From: Lineus longissimus | Taxonomy: Eukaryota; Nemertea; Pilidiophora; Heteronemertea; Lineidae | Direction of reading: 5' to 3' | DNA length: 64,000 nucleotides | Assembly: GCF_910592395.1 (NCBI RefSeq) | Contig: NC_088312.1 | Span: 6,696,001-6,760,000, forward strand | Shown: in pieces, positions 56,484 through 64,000 of the stretch | Numbering within the stretch: position 1 is the stretch's first letter | Layout of the letters: each line of letters opens with the position of its first letter | Translations under genes and position numbers: made by a program | The notes under the pieces: generated by a model | Database searches by the model: none | What the model was told of the DNA's origin: nothing | Seen by the model: the letters and a program-made list of their open reading frames with translations, nothing else

Positions 56484-59450
56484 AGTTGAGTGAGAACACG
56501 GTCTCATTAAAAGACAAAGACGTTGAACTCCAATAATGTACAAACGAGAGAAAGCAACGTGAAAAGTTACTGAATCTTACCGGAGATTTAAAAGAAACTC
56601 TTCGAATTATACAAAGAAAAAATATGTTACTCAAAATGGAGATGACTTTTGAACGCACTGCGAGTAGATGTTACGCAGATTGATTGTTTCATCAGTTCTA
56701 AAAAGAGTATCAGGATCTACCTTTTTTACGGAGACTTTTAACAATTATCGATGGTTTAATAGTGTTTTAAAGTCTCTCTCTGTAATTATCATCAAAATAT
56801 TACGAAATATATTCTGAACGTGCAACCAGGTCAGGTGACCTCTGACACTGAATTTCGGCCCGATCTGATTCACGTCTTAGTCACCAGGGGGCCAAAAGTG
56901 AAACAAACCAAAGTAATGAGTGTGAATTGACATTGATTTACTCTCAAACTTCCAAGAACTGTACCCGCTCCCGCGGAAAATCTCCTCCTGCAGTTACAAA
57001 GAAGACCGATATCCGAAAGGCATGAGAATGTCGGAGCGGTTTTGTTCAGCTTCCTTAAATAATTACAAACGCCAATACCAAGCTTCTGTGATGTTGCCGT
57101 CAATAGAAGTGGCTGATTGTGTGCCGCGGGTATCGGCGAGCTACTTCAACGCTGATAAAAGCAGCTGCGACGACTTTGATCCATGCCAGAAAAATACTAA
57201 TGGTGTTGTGTGGAGAAAAATTCGATGGTCGTGTGAGTGAATACCGAGAGAAAGGCTGAGGTTGGCCTTTGCTTGATCCTCGTTTGATGAGACTTGTCTC
57301 ATGATACGGTGGCTGTGTGTGTGGGGGGGGGGGGAGGGGGTATAATTAATGTTTGGTCAGCGTAATGTCACATTTGAAAAAGATAACGTGTTTTGGATCC
57401 GTTAATCGTCGCCATTAGTGAAACCATAAAATGCGCTCTCCGTACTGGATCGCATTGTTTCGCTTTTTAAGCAAAGTGATGACCACTTTCGATCCTTAAG
57501 AACCCGTGCATTTTACTCAGAATGGTAGTCCATGAGAAAATGTCACAGAGGTCCACCTAACTTCGTTGCTAGAGAAGGAATATTGGCAATGGGTTGATTA
57601 CCTCCTTTATCGTGTCTTAATGGTGTGGTCAATGTAAACTATCACATCCAATAACGTCCAATGTAGAGTGGACATTATTACCTACAACCAACTGACATAG
57701 GTGATCAAGTCATTTGCGAGACTCGTGTCTCTGGTCGCCGGGATCTTGACGGTTGGCCCGTGGCTGGAATAGAAAATTTGGTCCTCATCGGATGGCCGAT
57801 TGGCTGTGTGTCATTAAAGGTTATCATGTTGTTGTTACCGTCAACTACAGATGATGGGAAACGCGTGATGATAATGTCATATCCCTACCCGCCGGCTGGG
57901 CCAACGTCACCTTTGGAACCAAGAAGCTGCTTTGGTAATTTAGCTGGCTTGTTTAATTCAAGACCGAACATGTCAAAAGAAACCTTTGGATTAACCCCGA
58001 GTTAACCGAAGGATTTGTCCTCACCCAATGCATCCGTATGTATATATGGGGGGCAGCGGCAACGAGAGGGCCACAATGAGGAATTCATGTTACGCAGAGT
58101 AGAGTAGAGGGTATTGATTAACTGTCTCGCCACTTTCCTCAAGCCACAATTTGGGAGTTTGCTCTGATATTGGCCAATCAGCAGTCTTGTAAGCGGCATG
58201 GGGCATGATTTCTGAGCCGAACACGTATAATACATCCCTTCTGATTGGTCCTTGGACTTGGGTTTTATCTCGGTCTGTTCTCTTCTTAACGTATGTCTCC
58301 GAACTCTAAAAACAGTGCCGTGTCTCATTAGGGTTGTCCTACTTGACATGCAGCCTCCTCAGCGCTGATATATCCAATTGCTGAGGGTACCATGTGATCA
58401 GAATATATTCTAGACATACCCGGGAGATAATTTCTTCCTGATCAGACACGACGGAGTGTTGGTTCGACTTCCAAACAACTCTAATGGCAGATGTGGATCA
58501 GGAGGAACCATGTCGTGCGCTGTGGAGGCTTAAACTGTTCTAACCACTAAGCTATAGATTTTCCCTATGTTATGGGCTACATCAGGTTTTTTACTCGATT
58601 AAATATGTCTGTTCATATGAACAACCTCATTTTCTTCGGATTTCTGAAAAACTGAAGGAAAAAATTAGTAGAATTAGCGGAACAAAAAACTTAATTGAAA
58701 TCGCGACATTTTAAATCTGAAATTGGTGCTGTAGCAAAACCCCTGATTTAATGGCGTCTCTAAAATCATGGACCTGAACTAATTTTTCCATGAACTATTC
58801 ATTTAATTAGGGAAGGCAGAATTTGAAAACTTTTATGAAAACGGAATTAATGGCAAGGCTTAGGAGCTTGAGGCAAGTGCTTCGGGGCACGCATTAACCA
58901 TCTTGTAGTGATGTTTGAAATAATCAAAGGATGAATGAAGTAGATTTTAACATTGGAAACAGCTTTCTTTTGCTCCTTGGTAAGTGGTATAGTAGATGTT
59001 GTTTTGGAGACACTGGGAACCCATTACTTACAAATTCAGCTATATTGTCAATGCATGCTACCGTAAGCCTCTGGCATGGTACCCGGCATCAACATGCACG
59101 CCAAGCTTTCGGAATCGGGGTTCGGCTGCCAACAGTTACATGTATTTGTCTCCGGGGCACGCTCTCCTTGGACATATCCTTCTTCTAAACCGGCTCGGTT
59201 CCGGGGCTTGGTTTACACCAGTCTTCTACCCATTGCTCACTACTGTTGAACCTGCTCACAAAAATGGCATGGCTATTTATAGGGTAGGTCAATTCGTCCA
59301 GATTCTGCTTTGGGCGTCAAATGACAAACCAATGTCTCTACAGGTCACGATTTCGTATTAAAGATTCCCGGTGTGAAAAAAGTCTTTGCTTCCTCATGTT
59401 TTTACAACGGACCTGACTCCAATACGAAATTAATTTCCGCGCCGATGGTT
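56484..59450. other. Intergenic, with a repeat fragment and a G-rich tract
   Basis: No gene supported. It holds the CAGGGGGC-family fragment at 56829-56899 and a GTGTGTG then G-homopolymer/GGGAGGGGG tract near 57308-57340. Confidence 0.4.
56829..56899 (+). repeat. Fragment of the 301-bp unit family with a CTCF-like core
   Basis: GGTCAGGTGACCTCTGACAC, CCGATCTGATTCAC and TCACCAGGGGGCCAAAAGTG follow the same order as in the units at 36817-37735. It is a lone fragment about 19 kb from the main element. The core TCACCAGGGGGC is at 56881-56892. Confidence 0.65.
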
Positions 59451-59451
59451 A

Positions 59452-59735
59452 CTACGGAGATGTTCAGTCTGTGGTATTCTGTCTTGTTATTCTGTCTTAC
59501 CAGTCAACAGTGACCTGATATTGCCTGTGTGGAGACTGATGTCTGTGGTATGCTGTCATGTTATTCCGTCTTACCAGTCACCAGTAACCGGATTGGCTGA
59601 ATGGAGACTGATGCATGTATGTGGTATTCTGTCGTGGTGTTCTGTCTAACCAGTCACCAGTGACCGGATTGCCTGGATAAAGACCGATATGTCGGTCGTG
59701 TTATTCTGATTTGCCAATGTCCAATGACCAATTGT
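59452..59735. repeat. Minisatellite, ~3.5 units of 74-76 bp
   Basis: The anchor GTGGTAT(T/G)CTGTC recurs at 59471, 59545 and 59621, with a partial copy near 59690. Each unit also carries TTACCAGTCA.CAGTGACC-type, GGATTGCCTG and GGAGACTGATG phrases. Confidence 0.85.
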
Positions 59736-60102
59736 GTCTTCAGGAAATTAGGTATCATTGGCAATGGGCGGTTTCCTTGCATGATTCATTAGGTATATTG
59801 CAATCAAGAACGTCAGGCATCCTACCTAAACATACATGTAGCGGCCAGCCCCTTCATGACTGCTCAGAATGCGAACAGCCAAGAAAGAACATGTCGGAAA
59901 TGTATGGGTTAAAAAAACTGTAAGGTTTTTGTCAACGTGTCATTCAAGAATAATTTCTTAAAGTATAATACCACTATCTCAGTTATCTCGATTTTCACTG
60001 AGAAAGCGCTTTGAGGAAGGATCTGTCCATACAAAAGCGCTTTACAAGGAATTGAGATTTCTCAGACTCTTGGAGCCTAAAAGTTGGGTGTGGTTGGAAT
60101 AA

Positions 60103-60136
60103 CCAGAGTCTTTCATTTATTTGAAAGACTCTGGTG
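60103..60136. repeat. Hairpin CCAGAGTCTTTCA / TGAAAGACTCTGG (copy 1)
   Basis: A perfect 13-bp inverted repeat around a short TTTATT-like loop. A closely related hairpin lies 484 bp downstream. Confidence 0.75.
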
Positions 60137-60567
60137 TATCTAACAGGACAAACTTGTACATTAAGTTTAGATTTTTTTTTAAATGGTTTGACATTTTCCA
60201 TATCAAATGTCGTGGAGGTACTCGTACCTAGAACATGTTTTCATCATCATAGAAATACACATACTGGAAGATTAGGACCGCGCACTTAATATTCTTTTTG
60301 AAAGCAGGCTCACATGAGCAAAGGAAACCAATAATGGTCTCTTGTAACGGTGAAGGAGATGCTTCATCTTGATCGATATATCTGTGGACGCTCAATAAGT
60401 ACATCGGTTCCGTACAGATGAAGTTGTCGTCACCGCCAGAGAAATGTTATCTATTTCCTCAAGAATACTTTAAAAACCAGGTTCACAATTTTCAGACATA
60501 ATGCATGTTGCAAGTAGGTCTCATACTGGAGACCAAATTGAAGCAGACCAGACCAGATCATATTGGC

Positions 60568-60661
60568 GCGCGTTTACACAGCAATACCAGTCTTTCAAAT
60601 AAATGTATTTGAAAGACTCTGGCAATACAAAGGCCGATCAGTTTGGTCCCGTGTAAACGGC
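60568..60661. repeat. Hairpin copy 2 inside a GTTTACAC...GTGTAAAC inverted pair
   Basis: The core 60587-60622 pairs CCAGTCTTTCAAATA with TATTTGAAAGACTCTGG (a 2-nt bulge). Outside it, CGTTTACAC (about 60571) and GTGTAAACG (about 60651) form a second inverted pair. The layout resembles a short palindromic non-autonomous transposon. Confidence 0.6.
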
Positions 60662-60664
60662 CTC

Positions 60665-63600
60665 ATGCAGTAAGCTAATCATGAAGTCTCAGCAGTTGTT
60701 CAGAATATTAACAACAAAACCCATCTTTACTATCTGAGGGTTAAAGTGGGTAGTTACTTTCCCAGTCAGAATATTTCAACACACTGAAAGTGTCATTAAC
60801 TCTTGCTCATAAGATGGGCCTAAGACTTCTTGGCAGGCTGTAGTTCTCATGGTAACCAAGAACCCGTAGCAAATTGGATTCATTCACAGCCACTGCATCT
60901 TGCTGCTTTGATCCGTTTGGAGAGCTGTTGCTATTTCCTAAAGGTGGCTTCGTGATGTCCAGAAATCGCTACACGGATCCATTATTCTGCCTTATCAAGC
61001 TCTGCAAGGTGTCAGATCTTGTCCGAGCTGCTTTTTACCACTTTTGAGTGATTAACTTGAGTGCTGTTGGTCATCCGGGATTTGCCAAGCTTGTGATGCA
61101 TGGTTTTATTCTATCAACATAATAATAGTGCCCGTGCGGATTCCCTAGGAGTCATTATTCACTGTTGTTGTCAGCCTTTATCTTCGTGTGTGGTTGTTGA
61201 CCCACCACAGCACCATTGGTAAAAGTGCATTGTACGAAAACGAAAGTTGCAACAGCTCCGATATCTGCGATTTTTTGCCTTTGCGAAAACGGCTTATCGT
61301 GTACCATTTCCTCCTTTGGGGTTGAATCTGAGGTTATTACACCTTCTAGGAGAACGCTCACATTGTGTAGTTGGTTTTAATCTCAGAGAAGTACGGCTGT
61401 AATAAAAAGCACCATGATCCGCTGGTGGGCGTTGCAACAAGCACTTCAGCAAATGGACTGGGTGGGTGGGAGCCAAATTACTGAGAAATGTGATTTCGTT
61501 TCAGTTCAAAGGCAAGACACTAATCCAACTTTTCCTGGGTTTCCCCCTGCCCTGCCAAAGATGCGAATAACAGCTCCGTCATTTTTTACCCACTATGGAT
61601 TTTTGATTGTCTAGGATTTTCAGCCAGAGTCTCAACTCACTGAATGATCGGTGAACTGTCTTCCATCTATTAGGCCACGGGGTAATTCTGGATCAATAGG
61701 ACCAATTTATCGAGTCGGCCCGCGTTCCGCGCAGTTTCCGCGATTGAGGAATTGTTATTACCATTATCATTTCAATTAGTGATCGAGTTCATTGATCTTC
61801 ATTAACAGTGTATCGGTGTCTGTGAGAGCCATTATTATGGAGTGGACCCTTTCCTATTACTGATGTTATTTGTCTCAGTCTAATCTGTCTTTGGTCTTAT
61901 CAATCTCGGTCTTATTCGTATGGGGGTCTTTTTTCTTCGGTCTTTTATCTGTTCTCGGTCCACGTTACCGTATTGACATACATGAATAAGACAAGCAATG
62001 CACGCTTGTCGTAAGCAAACCTAACGTGAAGTGTTCTCGTGATTGGCCACAATAGTTGTCGTCTTCCCATTGTTGGTATCTTCCTTTCTGTCCTCTTTGA
62101 CACTTGGCGCGCCATCCACTCCAGAAACTTATCATGACATTTACAGCTACAAGAGATTAATGGAAGATAACACAAGCAAAGCATGAATAGAAATCTTAAG
62201 AATGCAACGGAGTCAGTGGCTTTGAAGATGCCTTGTGATGTTTGTGAATGGCGCACGGAAAGAGGTAATCCTTGTATTAGAAATCATGTATCATGTAGAG
62301 CTCATAGCCAGGATAAAAACTGTTGTAGTTGATGATATTGAGAAGATTGCATTCAAAAGACGTTCTGAAGTACTACGCTATACTACAAGCTGTAGGGGTG
62401 TTCGAATTTACTGCATCGGACACTGGATTTTGCAAGCTGGATTCTTCATTTTTTTGTCATTGCATAAACCCGATAAATGCCATGCGGCATCCATGAGATA
62501 AAGCTGTGATTTAAATCAGTATTATATTGACATTATATTGTCCATGGGTAGTAACATGGTTTATGCGTACATAGTATACAACTCATTTTAATTGGAGGCA
62601 TCATTACACTATTGATATACACTGTGCCGCAAGAGAATCATTCAGCTGATACTACATTTTGCATAATAGACTCTGGGTTCTCAATCAAATTATAGATCGA
62701 CTGCATGAGGCATAAAGATCGGTGATGCCATACCGCATGTTTAATTCATTTGCATCATTTTATTTGCATCATTTAGTTATTTTATTGAATCTGACATGTT
62801 AAAACTACTTTTAGTAGGCAGGGAATGGACGATGGTGTGTTTGCATGGATTATTATGCACAACACATCGCCTTGATGAAAAATCGTTGTTTATGAAAAGC
62901 GAGGGCTGCTACACAAACAACACCATTCACGAAAAGAAGTTCAGTAGAAAATTGTCTCAGCACATGTAGGATAGGTTTTTCTAACTGTTAAAGAACATTT
63001 TGATTGGATCTCTCTGAATGATGCGCGGGGAATCGACCACCCAGTCGTTTTCTTCTATCACAATGGTTCTGATCACTTTGAGAATATATCAAGAGGAGGA
63101 GATATTCCAATTACCAAGAATTCTCTACCAGTAGCAATGCACCAAATGATCACGTCAGATCCCCTTCAGATCAGATGAACAAAGGATTACCACTGGCATG
63201 CATACTTCATCGTTCCCCGAGATGACCATCCATCTTTATTGCTAGTTGACCCGATTTCAGGGAGTCAGTCTGGTATGCGCCGCGTCTAGGGTCTCGTCTT
63301 TCTGAGTTAGCCATAATTATCAGGTTCCTTGGGTCTCGTATATTTGATAAGATTGTGCAGGACAGCGGCAAACCACAACTTTCAAATAACCTGTAAACAG
63401 TGCATTATTCGCGATATCATTATACCATTCCTGAATTCCTGAACCTCTTTGAATTCCCTCCGTAACGTCCGTTGGTGCAGGGTCTTTCAAATAATATTTA
63501 GTGTAGTTGAATATAAGATGAGAGAATAGGTTTAGAAAAAACGGGTTGGGTACTTTCGTATTACGACGCAAAACCAAACAGATCGCATGGATCTTTGTAT

Positions 63601-64000
63601 TTAAACAACGATGAAAATATCAGATTCCCATTAATAAACACACCATTATTTTCTTCACACACGATATTGTTCATGCATAACTAATCGCGCTTGTCGCATT
63701 GGCAGTTAATCAAGTAAATGGAAGGGGTGACGGGTGTTTACATGATAAGGTGTCGCCCCTTCTATTTCCTTGAACAAGGGCAAAAATAGTCAGCCTGATT
63801 AGTTATGCATGAGCAAAATCAAGTCACTTACGAAAAAAAGATTAGTCTTTTATGTGGACGCTCTTGCGCCACCATGGCCGGGTGCGGGTTCCAGCTTCAT
63901 CAACTGCCTCCGCCGGCCATCCATCACTAATGGCGGATGTACCCTCTTAGTGAACATTGGTTTAATCAAGCAAAGATTTCTATGACTAGCGGGAACACCA
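60665..64000. other. Intergenic to the window end, nothing supportable
   Basis: Several ORFs of 60-100 codons are present (for example 62235-62501 plus strand) but none has splice context, domain similarity or a convincing start. No RNA gene recognised. Confidence 0.4.

Noticed and set aside
1-64000. Prokaryotic features (operons, CRISPR arrays, IS elements)
   Set aside because: Spliced genes, a eukaryotic tRNA with a Pol III terminator and animal gene families show this is nuclear animal DNA; no CRISPR-like spacer array was seen.

Overview
This is eukaryotic, intron-rich, AT-leaning DNA from an animal, most likely a marine spiralian (mollusc, brachiopod, phoronid or annelid grade). The grounds are canonical GT-AG introns of about 100-2000 bp, a bilaterian ASCL3/4/5-type bHLH gene, a textbook CstF-64 gene, lineage-type C2H2 genes, and interspersed elements with the AGCTCACCT...AGGTGAGCT and AAGAGGCCCAAGGGCCT termini common in bivalve and brachiopod DNA. 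The clade call is inference; the exon structures are read directly from the sequence.

Layout. 1-75: last coding codons of a gene entering from the left (+). 583-2970: a six-exon (+) gene for an unrecognised 254-aa protein. 2971-18840: gene-poor DNA with one MITE copy. 18844-23558: an achaete-scute group B bHLH gene (+), with a TATA box, a non-coding first exon, a 3.2-kb intron and a single coding exon. 24150-25520: uncharacterised ORFs, one interrupted by an in-frame TGA, plus a second MITE copy. 26399-29384: CSTF2 (CstF-64), nine exons and a 399-aa product (+). 30035-30945: 3' end of an unidentified minus-strand gene, convergent with CSTF2.

31669-39616 (-) and about 41045-45555 (+): a head-to-head pair of paralogous genes. 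Both start with the same coiled-coil N-terminus and a low-complexity exon carrying a VYFPL motif. The minus gene continues into 12 C2H2/C2HC fingers. The plus gene offers two phase-compatible 3' exons, one with a pipsqueak/CENP-B-type helix-turn-helix and its own stop, the other with five zinc fingers. This lola-like arrangement of one N-terminus with exchangeable DNA-binding ends is the most interesting system in the window. Two large interspersed elements sit in introns of the minus gene; one is built of 301-bp tandem units with CTCF-like CCACCAGGGGGC cores.

45600-64000: no protein gene that I can support. It holds a third MITE copy, a long fold-back element, several tandem repeats and hairpins, a degenerate tRNA-like sequence, and one intact tRNA-Pro(AGG) on the minus strand at 56412-56483.

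Exon joins were made by hand from splice consensus and reading-frame phase. The CSTF2 model (1200 nt), the 254-aa gene (765 nt) and the minus zinc-finger gene (2706 nt) each sum to a multiple of three without internal stops, which supports them. First non-coding exons and transcript ends are mostly not determined.
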